From contig NW_003101680.1 in assembly GCF_000003855.2 (NCBI RefSeq), positions 210,019-274,018 of the forward strand: a stretch of DNA of 64,000 nt, in the 5' to 3' direction. How positions within the stretch are numbered: position 1 is the stretch's first letter; each line of letters starts with the position of its first letter. Below the pieces are notes generated by a model. It had not been told where the DNA came from. It saw only the letters and a program-made list of their open reading frames with translations, and ran no database searches. The DNA is from Blastomyces gilchristii SLH14081. Lineage: Eukaryota; Ascomycota; Eurotiomycetes; Onygenales; Ajellomycetaceae. A program made the translations under genes and the position numbers. Below are positions 35,200 to 45,272 of this stretch, in pieces.

Positions 35200-35790
35200 T
35201 TTCTATAATAGCTCTTATTCTTATAAACTGTGAGTATCTTCATTCATCTGTGAAGTGTTTTCACTCAGATAATAGAGAGAGAGTGTTTCTGACAATATCT
35301 ATATATTGATTCAAGAACTTCTCAAGAATAAAAAATTTTTCAATTTCAATATCTTCATGAATAATATCTGATCACTGCTGAGCTTCTCACAGATATTTCT
35401 GGAACTTCTCTGATCACTTTTTACTAGCTAATAAAGCAGGAGTGTTCTCACTTACAACAGTGTCTTCACTTCTCTCAGCTCTGTCACTGTATCTGATCTT
35501 CAGGTCAGCAGTCAACTCTGTATCTTCTTCAGACTAGTCTCTGACTTTAAGTAGTATAGTTTCACTCTTTACTGTAAGTCTCTCTATAAGTAATTTCTTA
35601 CAGACTCTAGCTAACAGTTCTTATAAAGCTCTCAGTGTTATCAGTGTCTTCTGCAGCTCTGTGAGCCTATGATTATCTCTTCTTTATTCACACAATCTCT
35701 GATCAGATATATGCAAATATGTCTAGATTTTCTATCAACAGTTCTTACACTGCAGCACATTTCTGCAATCTCATTATCAATGAGAGATGA
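35200..35790 (-). pseudogene. Possible extra ORF of chromovirus E downstream of pol
   Basis: Between the chromodomain and the 3' LTR a minus-strand frame reads CRNVLQCKNC (three Cys), then TELQKTLITLRAL and ELLARVCKKLLIERLTVKSE, DTELTADLKIRYSDRAER, SEDTVVSENTPALLASKK and IEIEKFFILEKFLNQYIDIV, with stops mainly at TGA. It looks like a small Cys-motif plus coiled-coil protein. Its position matches the extra or env position of some retroelements, but nothing suggests an envelope: no signal peptide or membrane segment is visible. It could also be captured host sequence. Confidence 0.35.
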
Positions 35791-36399
35791 ATTCTCAGAT
35801 ATCTGTAAAATCTAAGTAATTAAGATAATGTGAATATCATAAATTTGTGACAGAAGTTAATCTGAACAGATACACTTTCTCTTTACATCTCAATTATTTT
35901 CAGGCTGAATACTTCAGCATAACTGAGAGAGTGAATACAGCTATATAAGAGATATCTGATTATATACACAGATGATCAGTTCTCAAGACTCTGCTACAAC
36001 TGTGTATATTCTGATATTCAGCTTCTCTGAAGTCTGTGCATTTCTGATAATCTTCACATTAAATGTAATAATTGTCTGTATCACAGACATGATACTCTCT
36101 ACTTCTTTAAAGAGAAGAATTAATAGTCACAGAGAAGTTAAGTGTTACAGATATTGAAAATATAAGTATGAATTTTCTTTATTTTTTCTTTATTAATCTC
36201 TAAATTATATTCACAGTTCTGTTTTTATTTTCTTTATTTTTTTTAACTTTTAATAAGAATATGATTTCTTCTTTTCTTTTTATACACTGTAAACTGTTCA
36301 TCTCAGTAGAAACTTATTATCTTATAGACTAGAATTTACAAATAACAGTGTTAATATCTTTATCATAATCAGGTTTTTAGCAAAGACTGTATCATTCTG

Positions 36400-39300
36400 A
36401 CTTATCAGAATTCACAGTATGAAAGTCATGTCTCAGCTTCTTCAGATATCTTATCTGCTCAGATGATTCTTAAGTGAACTCATTTATCTTATCAGAATAT
36501 TCTTATCACTGAATCTTGAATCAGAGCTTATAATCTCACTTCTCTGAGTTAATAATCTCTTTGATCTGATATTCTCTTTCACTCTCTAGTACTTTATAAA
36601 TAGAGTGATGAGTCACAGAGTTCTCTTCTGAGAATTTCCTGTATTTATAGAGTAAAAAGATATGAAAAATATTATACATCTGCAACTCAGGTGACAGTTT
36701 CAATCTATAGAACTATAAGCTAACTTTCTTTATAATCTTATAAGACTCTGTTTATAAGAGATTCAGCTTCTTATTAGATCTCTATATAATGATGTTTTCT
36801 AGACTCAGTCAGACTCTATTATCTTTCTTAAAACTCTTTATAATATACTTAGAGTTATAGTATCTCTTTTAATACTCTTAGATCTTTCTCAAGAATTCAT
36901 AAGCCTTCTTCTGAATATTCTGAATTCTCTCAGCCTGTTTATAGATATCATCACACTCTATAGTGTACTCTTGCAGGTTTATCAAGATTATTCACACATA
37001 AGTCTCAGTGAGTATCTCAAAGAGAGTTTTATCTGTGCTAATATGCTTTGAGTTATTGTATATGAACTCTGTGAGTGATAATCAATACACTCAGTTATCT
37101 TGATTATAATTAACAAAGCACTGCAGATACTGTTTTAATATACTTATCAGATGCTCTATCTGATCATCTGTCTGTTAATAAAAAGCTATACTTAGATCTT
37201 GTGAGATCTTCAGTATGATTATCAGATCAGATCAGAACTTCTCTGTAAAGATTAATTCTCTATCTGAGATAATATTCACAGATAATTCATGCAACTGAAT
37301 CATATTACAGATGAAAATATGAGTTAAATTCTTTGACTTTAAGTTCTTACAGATGACTATAAAGTGTGTCATCTTAATAAAGTAATTTACTATTATCAGC
37401 ACACTGTCAAAGCAGGTATTATATATGTTCTTACTTTCAGAGAGACTTATAAGAGTGTTCATTTCTAGCTGTTCTCAAGATTCTCACAGAATGAATAGAG
37501 AAGCAAGTTCTTGATATAATGTAAACTATACTATCTATGAATTCTGATAAATAGTATAAGAATTCACTATCTTCTTTATAAGTTCTTGTATTTTCAGTCA
37601 GAAGTATTTTCTTATAAGTAACTTATGAGTTTTAGTATCTGTAAAATAATCTGTTAGAGAAGAGTTATGATATCTTTTAATAAGTTCTATACATAGAAAC
37701 TTATTCATAGATATATAAATTCAGCTCTCTCTTTATAAGAGATTATTTAAGTTTCTTCAATTCTTTATTTCTGCAGGATTGATTTCTGTTATAAGTAGTT
37801 TTTAAATATACTGAGTATATTCATTCTTCAGTTGCAGTTCAGATAATCTGAATAGAAGATCTTATAAAGACTTATACTCTGTTTTCTCTTATATCAGATC
37901 TTTCACAGTGCTTCTCAAAGTCTACAAACTTCTCAGATTATAGATACTCTCTTCAAGAATTCTCACAGAGATCTTCAGAGTGTTGACTCTCAGTGTTATA
38001 GAGAGTAGTTGTACAGACTTCTTCTCTCTCTTCTCTCTCTTCTCTTATAAGAGATTAAGAGACTCTTCAGTTAATCTCTTTATAACACTCAGTCTGAGCA
38101 TCTTCTAAAGCTTTTCTATCTTCTCTAGTCTCTCTGTATCTGTCATTCTGATCTTCTTAACATAGTCTGATCTGTGAGAGAATTCATCTGCTGAGTTCTT
38201 AGTTCTCTTGATATACTCTATCTTAAATCAGAACTCACTCAGTCTCTAAACTCAGTAGATCTGCTACTGCAAGAGTTTCTTGATTAAAGTAAACTATTAC
38301 AAGCTGTTATAATCAGTTCTAACAGTAATCACTGTTATAAGACTCTCAAAGTAGTGATATCAGTGATGAAAGAATTTCATTATTATAAGAAGCTCTTGAT
38401 TATAAATATCATAGTTGATCTCTATGAGTTGCATCTTCTGTGAGAAAAAGATCACTGAAACTCAGTTCTTATTTAACTGTAGTTATAAGATTATTTCTGA
38501 AATTGTAAAGAAGAAGATATCTGTCTTCAATCTGATTAAGAGTAAGAGATTAAAGTGAAACAGTATTACTGTGTCTGTAAATATCTATTTCAATCTTACA
38601 AAGACTCTGTAAGCTTCTGAGATAAGAAAGTTCTCATAGTTCTCTCTTCTTAATAATCTTTTCATTCTTTATTCACAGAATGACTTCTTCTTGTTTTCAC
38701 TCTTCAGCATGTCTGTAAGAATTAAGAAGATTCTTATAAATACACAGATAAACTGTCTATAGAAATTCACAAAGCTCAGAAAGATCTGAATCTTATAAAT
38801 ACTAGTTAATTCTGATTATAATAGAATAGTCTTAACTTATAAAGATTTCATCTGAATATCATCTGCAGTGATTACATATTCTAGAAAATTAATTCAATAG
38901 ATACTGAAGTTGCACTTTATAAGCTTAATATACAGTTCTATCTCATCTAAGATCTTTAATACACTTTCTATATACTCAGTATGTTCTTTCTTCTTTATAA
39001 AGTACATCATCACATTATTTAGATATATTATTACAAAGATATTCAGATATATATAAAGTGTTTTATTAATAACAGACTGAAATGTTATGAGAGTATTAGT
39101 CAAATCAAAAGATATTACTAGATATTTAAATAATCTCAGTACAGTTCTAAAGACAGTCTTTTATTCATTCTCAGATTATATTCACAGTTATATATATATA
39201 TTAATTACATTCAGTTATATAAATATGACACCTCTTATAAGACAGTTAATTACATTCTTAATCAGAGATAGAAAATAGTGACTCTTTATTATCTTGAAGT

Positions 39301-40300
39301 TCAGATTACAGTAGTCTATATATAATCTGAGATCTTCATTCTTCTTCTTTATAAATATCACAGAGACTTTCACAGAGATCTGTGAAGATTAGATAAAGTT
39401 ATTTTTCAGATTCTTCTTTACATAGATCTGCAAGATCTCTGTCTTATAATGAAAGAGCTTATATATTAATTCTCAGAAGAATTTCTGCTCTTCTACTAAA
39501 TCTATTATCAGATTCTTCTTATGATGAGAAGAAAGCTCAGCTGTCTTTGCTGAACTGAACATCTCTATGAGATCTCAGTATTTCTCTGATATCTGAAGCT
39601 CAGTTTTCATGATCACAAAGTTCTCAGACATTTATAAAGTTATTATATAGATAAGCTTATCTTCTCTAATTAACTCTATAGTATTAACTGATTCTATCTC
39701 TGTGAGTGAGTCTGTCAACACTGATCAGAAGTATAAACCTGACTTATAGACAGCTATGTACAGATTGTATCTTTAAAGTTATACAAGTTTTAAATATATA
39801 TTATCTGTGATATCTGTAATAATCACAGTTTTTATAAATCTTCTTCAGATTTCAGAGAGATCTTACAATTCAAAGATAATTCTTATAAGTTTCTCAGCTC
39901 TCAGATCTGAGTTCTCACACTCTGCTTATAATAAGAGCAGATTCTCAGTTTTTATTATTCATCTTATTCACTTCACAAGCTTTAAAAACACTATAGTGAC
40001 CTGAGATTCTGAGTTTATCAATACTTCTTATACTTACAGAGTAGTAGTACTGTGATACAGTCTTTTCTCATAAGTATATATTTTCATTGAGAGAGTAACA
40101 GATTCAGATGTCAGCTTTAAAACTCTTAAGAAGGCTGTTGCTGACTCTGTCTATAACTCTTCAAATTTCTATTTTAATTTATTCAGACAGTTTATACAGA
40201 GATATTCTGATTTAGAATAGATAAAGTAGAGACTCTTTTTCTTAATCTCTCTATTATATACTCTATTTACAGAAGCTTATGAAGCTCTCTCTCTCTGCTT
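36400..40300 (-). pseudogene. Chromovirus E pol, broken
   Basis: RT: MTNTLITFQSVINKTLYIYL and FVIIYLNNVMMYF near 38,990-39,103 (catalytic YLDD became YLNN), then KEHTEYIESVLKILDEIELY. Integrase: DSVLIIVNYFIKMTHFIV and NIISDRELIF in 37,232-37,462, the first two acidic motifs of the core. GPY-like YKYRKFSEENSV near 36,590-36,630, then a chromodomain YKVLESEREYQIKEIINSEK near 36,540-36,600 with Trp positions lost. Stops are TGA, TAA and TAG. Protease and RNase H are expected near 39,300-40,300 and 38,200-38,800 but were not read residue by residue. Confidence 0.75.
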
Positions 40301-41286
40301 AGTAGTTAGATATAAATCTCTATATATCTTATTATCTTTCTCTGATAAATCTGCTCTCTGTTATTCTGACTCTTATAGAGCTGATTAATGATTCACTCTT
40401 CACAGATCTGTGACTCTCACAGTGATCTGTAAGTGATGAATAAGAGTCATCAGTTTCTTCAGAGTTAAGAACTTAGAGTCTTACTTAATAAGCTTATTCT
40501 GTATATTTTTATTCAGTCTCTTTATAAATATTATTATTCAGATCTTATTTCAGAGCTCTGTTTTCACAGATCTCAATTCATATTATAATTTTATAAAGTG
40601 CTGTGAGTAGTCTTTATCAGATTTCTTATCTCTTTTTCTAATATTAATGATTACAGCTCAGATGTTCTCTGTTCAGTTTATAGAGTTTCTTAACTTATTC
40701 TCTAAATAGATCTTGAGAATAGATCAGTGAAATCTCTTATAATTATTCTCTAGATAGTTCAGTCAGTTCTTGACTTCAGTGTAGTAGAGATCTGTTATTA
40801 TATAAATAACAGTTTCTTCATCTTTTATATCACACAGCTGAGCTTGTAAGTCAATTTCAAATACAAACTTATAAAAGCTTTTATAAATTGTGATTCAATA
40901 GTTAGTCTTAAGTAATTGTAGCTTAAGAAAGTTTCTTTTCAGTTCATAGATATCTCTGAAGATCATGTCTAGAGACTCAGTTTAAGAGTGTTTACAGATA
41001 GTAAGCATTTCTTATAGAAAAATAGCTTGATCTTATAAAAGATACTCAAGAATGTTCTTCACTGAGATTGATTTATTCATGAATTCAGAGAGTTTCTCTG
41101 TCATAGATGTAGAGAGTGATATTTTATAAGTGATTAATAAGTTCTCTGAAATTTCTTTTATAGAAGTTATTCATGATTCAGATAGCTGCTTCTGAGTGTC
41201 TATAGTAGAGTTTACAGAGATTGAAGCATGTAAGTTTCTAGTTCTTTCAGTTATAATAAGCAGTTACTAACTGACTGAGTTTGAAA
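40301..41286 (-). other. Gag region of chromovirus E by position
   Basis: The region between the 5' LTR and protease should encode gag on minus. It is too heavily mutated for me to confirm a capsid or zinc-knuckle motif. Confidence 0.35.
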
Positions 41287-41544
41287 TGTAAGAATAAGTG
41301 CTTACAGACAATTATTCAGATGTTTACAGCTTGACATGATATATACTGTTAACTACTAGAATTATTCACAGTAGAAAGATAAAATGTAAAGATCAAATGT
41401 ATAATAGTATTCAAGCTGAGTTATGAATAGTATTCACAAACTTCAGTCTATATAGTTGTGTGTAGTCAAGAGCTGCTAACTCTATTAATTATGTGAGAGA
41501 TAGAAATAGAGATAAAGAATCCGTGAGAAGCGGGATTTCTTATA
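41287..41544 (-). repeat. 5' LTR of chromovirus E
   Basis: 258 bp, TGTAAGAATAAGTGC to GATTTCTTATA (last CA mutated to TA). Followed by TTCAT, the right target duplication (41,545-41,549). Confidence 0.85.
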
Positions 41545-41613
41545 TTCATAGATGAAATTATTACACTCTGAAGAAGCCTGCACTTCTCACCAGCTTTTAA
41601 ACATACTATCAGA

Positions 41614-41779
41614 TATGATTCAAAGATTGCTTGAGTTAGTGTATAATTACAGATGTACATCAGCTTCTTATATATGTTATCTAAATTAATTAGTGGCCGC
41701 TAGAGCCTCTTTACATTTGTAAGTGTCTTCAGAAGCGGCCGCGTTATTATCTGATAGTTGTATGTTCTTCCGAATCACA
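41614..41779 (-). repeat. LTR of Gypsy B3 (5' LTR)
   Basis: 166 bp, TATGATTC (TGTGATTC expected) to GAATCACA. It is followed directly by the inverted end of the hAT relic. Confidence 0.7.
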
Positions 41780-41937
41780 TTAAATTAAATCTAATCATTT
41801 TTTACATCATTTCTCTCAAAAATAACTTATTTTCATATTTTTTTAATACTTGGTTCTAATGAGGCTTATATCAAGAAATATATGAAATCAGATTAAATAA
41901 GATTGAATGTAAAATTTATAGTCTCACCGGCTAGTCT

Positions 41938-42001
41938 AATTGATTATATAAGAGATAGAGATAGATATAAAGAATTCATGAGAAGTGAGATTTCTTACAA
42001 T
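41938..42001 (-). repeat. Truncated LTR of an E-type element
   Basis: GATTATATAAGAGATAGAGA to GAGATTTCTTACA matches the last 63 bases of the E LTR on +. No other part of the element is present, so it is a scrap that abuts the hAT end. Confidence 0.6.
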
Positions 42002-43042
42002 TATTTAACTTTAATAAGTACTTTAAGCTTTAATACTTTTAAAAATATTATATTTAAAACAGTAAGTTAAAGTCAGTGAAATAATTCTCAGATTTATTTA
42101 TAGATTAATAATTATATAAACTTTTAAATACTCAGTATTTAATTACTTTAAAACTTTAACTTTTAAATATTAAATAATTAATAATAATATCTTTCAGATT
42201 ATCATTAATTTATAAATCTTAATTTATAAGTTCAGTAATATAATTAGTAAGAGTTATATAACTAGAAATAAAGACTATAAATATACTGATCATCAGAATT
42301 ATAAATTTCATATTTAATCTCATTTAATCTGATCTTATACATTTCTTGGCATGAATTCTGCTGAGACTAGTTATTAAAAAAACATGCAAAGTGACTATAT
42401 ATCAAATCTCAAAATGAAATCATGACTTGAAAAAAATGACAAAGTGATTTCATTTGATTTCATTTAGTCTCATTCTTAGTATAAAGTTACTATTTTTAGA
42501 CATTTTAAGGTTTTTCTTTAGACTATTTTTAATTTTTTAAAAAGTAACACTTTTTAGTAATGCTTAAATAAGATTTAAAGTCATTTAAAGCAATAAAAAT
42601 AATTTAAATGAAGAAGTGAAAATCATGATCTTATTTGAAAAATATGATAAGAGTAGACAGTAAGTCTTACTGAGACAGTATAGAACTACTATCTAATGTC
42701 AAAATTATGTAATAAGATTTAGACTGACCGTGTGACTGTGTCTGAGACCAGAACCAGATTTTTTGATAGTCTTATTATCAATTCAACTGATCTCATTACA
42801 CAGTTTTAACATTAGATAGTAGTTTCATACTGTTTCAGTGAAACTTACTATCTACTCTTATCACATTTTTCAAATGAGATCATGATTTTCACTTCTCAAT
42901 TTAAATTATTTTTATTGCTTTAAATGACTTTAAATCTCATTTGAGTGTTATCAAAAAGTGTTACTTTTAAAAAAATTAAAAATAGTCTAAAAAAACCTTA
43001 AAATGTCTAAAAATAGTACTTTATACTAAGAATGAGACTAAA

Positions 43043-43142
43043 NNNNNNNNNNNNNNNNNNNNNNNNNNNNNNNNNNNNNNNNNNNNNNNNNNNNNNNNNN
43101 NNNNNNNNNNNNNNNNNNNNNNNNNNNNNNNNNNNNNNNNNN
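43043..43142. other. Assembly gap, exactly 100 N
   Basis: One hundred undetermined bases, the conventional length for a gap of unknown size. The sequences on both sides belong to the same palindrome arm, but their true distance is unknown. Confidence 0.95.
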
Positions 43143-43289
43143 CACCACAAGCTGAGATGCTTACGCTGTTGGCTACGGAGCTGTTTCATTTGACGCTGCG
43201 TTTTAAAAAAAAGGCATTTAGATGTCCACAACATTCTAAAAGCGGCTTTAGAGTACATAAATATTGGGGTTTGTGGTTGTATTCTCACA
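43143..43289. other. GC-richer insert inside the foldback arm, origin unknown
   Basis: It starts CACCACAAGCTGAGATGC right after the gap and ends near GTTTGTGGTTGTATTCTCAC. It contains CpG and GG/CC, unlike the arm it interrupts. CCACAA near the start and TTGTGG near the end hint at terminal inverted repeats of another small element whose left end is hidden by the gap. Confidence 0.35.
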
Positions 43290-43482
43290 AAGTGGAATCA
43301 AATGACACCACTTTCTCATTTTTTTCAAGTCATGATTTCATTTTAAGATCTGATATATAGTCACTTTACATGTTTTTTTGATAGCTAGTCTCAGTGAGAT
43401 TCACGCTAAGAAATGTATGAGATCAGATCAAATAGAATCAAATGTGAAATTCATAGTTCTGACAGCCAGTCTAATAAGATTA

Positions 43483-43560
43483 ATTGAATTAATAATAAGA
43501 CTATTAAAAATTCTGATTCTGATCTCAGATATAATTACACAGTCAGTCTAACTATAAAAG
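43483..43560 (-). repeat. Partial copy of the foldback loop sequence
   Basis: The complement of this stretch matches the loop at 42,720-42,790 (TTATTATCAATTCAACTGAT-like run and the TTAGACTGAC end). It is another end of the TTAGACTG family abutting the foldback. Confidence 0.45.
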
Positions 43561-43720
43561 AAACTTAATTTAATTAATTTAAAAGAATTTAAATAAAAGT
43601 ATCTAGAGTTTCTAATAGAGAATAATATTAGTGAATAAGATAATTTTTAAAATTAGTAATTATATAAATTGAATTCAGTGATAATATATATAATAATTGA
43701 TTTTTTCAGGTTATAACTTA

Positions 43721-44255
43721 GAGTCTGTTCAGTGCGTTCATATGTACTCATTCTTTTTATATAAATCTTCACTTTTTTTAAAAAGTACAGTCTCAATATT
43801 ATGACTGTTTGATAAGCAGAGTGTCTGTACTAATAATACAGCTGCTTTTTACAAAGTACAGAAGAAAATAATCAGATGTTTAGTGAATTGAGCAGCTGTA
43901 CTTACATCTCTTATCAAGATCTTATGAATAAGCAGTATTTAACTTCAACAGTGTATGATGATGTAGAATAGTACTTTTAGAGACAATATAGTGTAGAATA
44001 GTGTAGAATAGTGTTCATAGTGAAGATAGTTAACTAATATTGATTAGAAAAAAGCTCATAAAAACACATTCTTTTTGAATGAAGTTCAGAGTCAGTTTAA
44101 AAAGAATATATTTTTATAAGCTTTCTTTCTTCATTTCAGAGCAGTGGAATAGTGTGATGGCACAACACTGGCTTGCTACTAATAATTGATAAATACACTA
44201 TTTTTAATGAGATTCACTATTGCAGTCAAAAAGTACAGACGCACCGAACAGGCCC
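43721..44255. mobile_element. PIF/Harbinger (Tourist)-like MITE, 535 bp
   Basis: Left end GAGTCTGTTCAGTGCG and right end CGCACCGAACAGGCCC are inverted repeats; the left copy shows C-to-T / G-to-A changes. The element is flanked by TTA at 43,718-43,720 and 44,256-44,258, the 3-bp target preferred by PIF/Harbinger transposons. It has no coding capacity. Inside are short direct repeats (GTGTAGAATA three times near 43,990-44,015) and inward GTACAG motifs. The transposase donor is not in the window. Confidence 0.7.
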
Positions 44256-44291
44256 TTATTTACAGTGATTTCATCATTCATTCATTATTAT

Positions 44292-44304
44292 ACTATAATT
44301 TACA
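44292..44304 (+). repeat. Target-site duplication, left copy (SINE2)
   Basis: ACTATAATTTACA, one mismatch to ACTATGATTTACA at 44,679-44,691. Confidence 0.75.
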
Positions 44305-44678
44305 GCCCCGGTGGCTGAATGGTTAGTTAATGCAGCCACTCAGTAGTGCCTTGGCATGGGAAACCAAGGTGTGTGGGTTTGAAACCCGCAGGGGATACAT
44401 TAAATCCGGAACCCAAGCACCTCAGGTTCCTAATAAATACAGAGGTGTACAAATCACTCCAATAAATCGCTCTATGTTCCTGGGCTGGGAAGTTATTATT
44501 GCATGTATCTAATTGTCACTCCTTTGTATTTTCCTATGTTCTTGTTATCTTGGCGTGGTCTCAACACCTGTATTTCCTCCTGTATAATCAACACTTGGCC
44601 TGTATTTAACATCACGCAAGGACTCATCATAAGCTCCGCTTGCATATGAGTATAATGGAAGAATAATAATAATAATAA
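44305..44678 (+). mobile_element. tRNA-derived SINE, copy 2 (374 bp)
   Basis: Same body and tail as copy 1 (29,432-29,806). The tRNA head is more mutated: box B reads GGTTTGAAACC (CpG lost), box A GGTGGCTGAATGG, and four bases (TTAG) are duplicated after box A. The 3' body is nearly identical to copy 1, suggesting recent insertion followed by light damage. The tail is TATAATGGAAGAAT(AAT)n. It sits at the border between AT-rich DNA and the GC-normal gene island. Confidence 0.85.
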
Positions 44679-44759
44679 ACTATGATTTACAGCTCGGCGA
44701 CCGTGTCGCTGATTGAAATGATGGAACAACCATAATCCGGTCGTGTAATAACCCTACGT

Positions 44760-44992
44760 TCTTCCCGTATGGAAATGGCGCCCAAACACGGAGGACGCCA
44801 AGGACGAACAAGATGACACCAAACACACAGACCATCCTGCATATCCTCTTGGAATGCCGTACATATCTTCGAGGCAACAGGGGAGTTTTTTATGGAGTCT
44901 CTGCATCCAATTCAGTGCGCAGACTTCGCAGGCCTGCCAAGTCAAATCTCGCAGCCAATCGGTTACTCGTGGTGGGAGCGATTTGAATAATG
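44760..44992 (+). pseudogene. C-terminal relic of an unrelated GC-normal LINE ORF2 (tentative)
   Basis: The plus frame reads QTILHILLECRTYLRGNRG and then SVRRLRRPAKSNLAANRLLV, ending at TGA 44,990-44,992. The HILLEC..Y pattern followed by a K/NLAA helix resembles the end of LINE RT/RNase H polyproteins (ETVRHVLLECPRY .. AKLAARFM). It is not related in sequence to the AT-rich LINE family of this window. It overlaps a 103-codon minus-strand frame at 44,890-45,201, so at most one of them is real. Confidence 0.4.
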
Positions 44993-45201
44993 CAGGGATC
45001 TAATGTCGGTGTGCCCAAATTTTCCAGCCATAACAAACCACCAACTCCAGCTTCATGATCATATAACTGTATTGGTGGTTGGGCTCCTTCTGGTGAGGGG
45101 TAAACACCAAGTTGAGAAAGGGGCCGTGCGGCAACAAAAAAATTCCCTGTTGCGCTGCAAATATATATCGCCATAATATCGTTTAGCCAGAGCTCATCCA
45201 A
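44890..45201 (-). CDS. Hypothetical protein, 103 codons (uncertain)
   Basis: An open frame from ATG 45,201 reads MDELWLNDIMAIYICSATGN, then FVAARPLSQLGVYPSPEGAQ, GVGGLLWLENLGTPTLDPC and a Leu/Arg-rich end. Composition looks coding and the region is GC-normal, but no family is recognised. Its 3' part overlaps a LINE-like reading on the opposite strand, which weakens it. It may be one exon of a longer gene. Confidence 0.25.
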   Translation of the reverse strand: MDELWLNDIMAIYICSATGNFFVAARPLSQLGVYPSPEGAQPPIQLYDHEAGVGGLLWLENLGTPTLDPCIIQIAPTTSNRLAARFDLAGLRSLRTELDAETP

Positions 45202-45272
45202 CTACGCTTCCAACCGAGCAAATAATAATTTCGCTTCCAGCCACAGAGATATCATAACATTTTCCGCTTGCA

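Larger units (their letters stand above)
34356..41544 (-). mobile_element. Complete Ty3/Gypsy chromovirus E (7.2 kb)
   Basis: Two 258-bp LTRs (34,356-34,613 and 41,287-41,544) with TGTAAGAA..TTCTTACA ends and a 5-bp TTCAT duplication. Genes read on minus: RT (38,894-39,103), integrase (about 37,230-37,700), chromodomain (about 36,430-36,560), so the order is Gypsy-type. A purine tract reading AGAGAGGGAGAAGTA on minus sits directly before the 3' LTR (34,614-34,628). It is about 1.4 kb longer than C1 because of extra DNA between chromodomain and 3' LTR. It is nearly free of CC, GG and CG and also TpA-rich, making it the most heavily mutated element here. Confidence 0.9.
33037..41779 (-). mobile_element. 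Gypsy B3, gag-only derivative, split by chromovirus E
   Basis: 33,037-34,355 repeats the gag N-terminal part of B2 (31,487-32,805). After the inserted element E, the sequence resumes at 41,545 with TTCATAGATGAAATTAT and runs into a B-type LTR at 41,614-41,779. No pol sequence of type B is present. The unit is therefore LTR-gag-LTR, or the remains of a tandem B2-B3 pair that lost pol. Confidence 0.6.
15411..41940 (-). mobile_element. hAT-like DNA transposon relic, ends about 26 kb apart because of nested elements (tentative)
   Basis: The left end at 15,411 reads TTAGACTGGCCGGCAGAAC. The right end at about 41,780-41,940 carries the inverted copy (..CCGGCTAGTCTAA), and the match continues inward for about 150 bp, for example CATTTCTCTCA and the ACATTT..ATCTGAT segments. 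Between them lie transposase remains (15,775-16,620) and at least four retroelements. That both ends belong to one element is an inference: the target duplication was not resolved, and the same terminal motif also bounds the foldback at 42,270-43,482. Confidence 0.4.
42270..43482. mobile_element. Foldback (large inverted-repeat) element with assembly gap
   Basis: Nearly the whole unit is one palindrome. The outer arms are 42,274-42,460 and 43,290-43,482 (CATGCAAAGTGACTATATAT against ATATAGTCACTTTACATG), and the inner arms are about 42,465-42,719 and 42,790-43,042 (TTAGTATAAAGT against ACTTTATACTAA). A loop of about 70 bp starts TTAGACTGACCGTGTGACTG. The outer ends share TTAGACTGGC..CAGAAC with the hAT relic ends at 15,411 and 41,940, so it is probably a non-autonomous relative. 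The right arm is interrupted by the gap and GC-rich DNA (43,043-43,289). Confidence 0.65.

Noticed and set aside
15800..42000. Mitochondrial or bacterial origin of the AT-rich DNA
   Set aside because: It is made of nuclear retroelements with target duplications, SINEs and a hAT relic, and is continuous with GC-normal fungal genes.
43143..43360. 67-codon frame on + after the gap
   Set aside because: It crosses the junction between the GC-rich insert and the foldback arm and has no family pattern.
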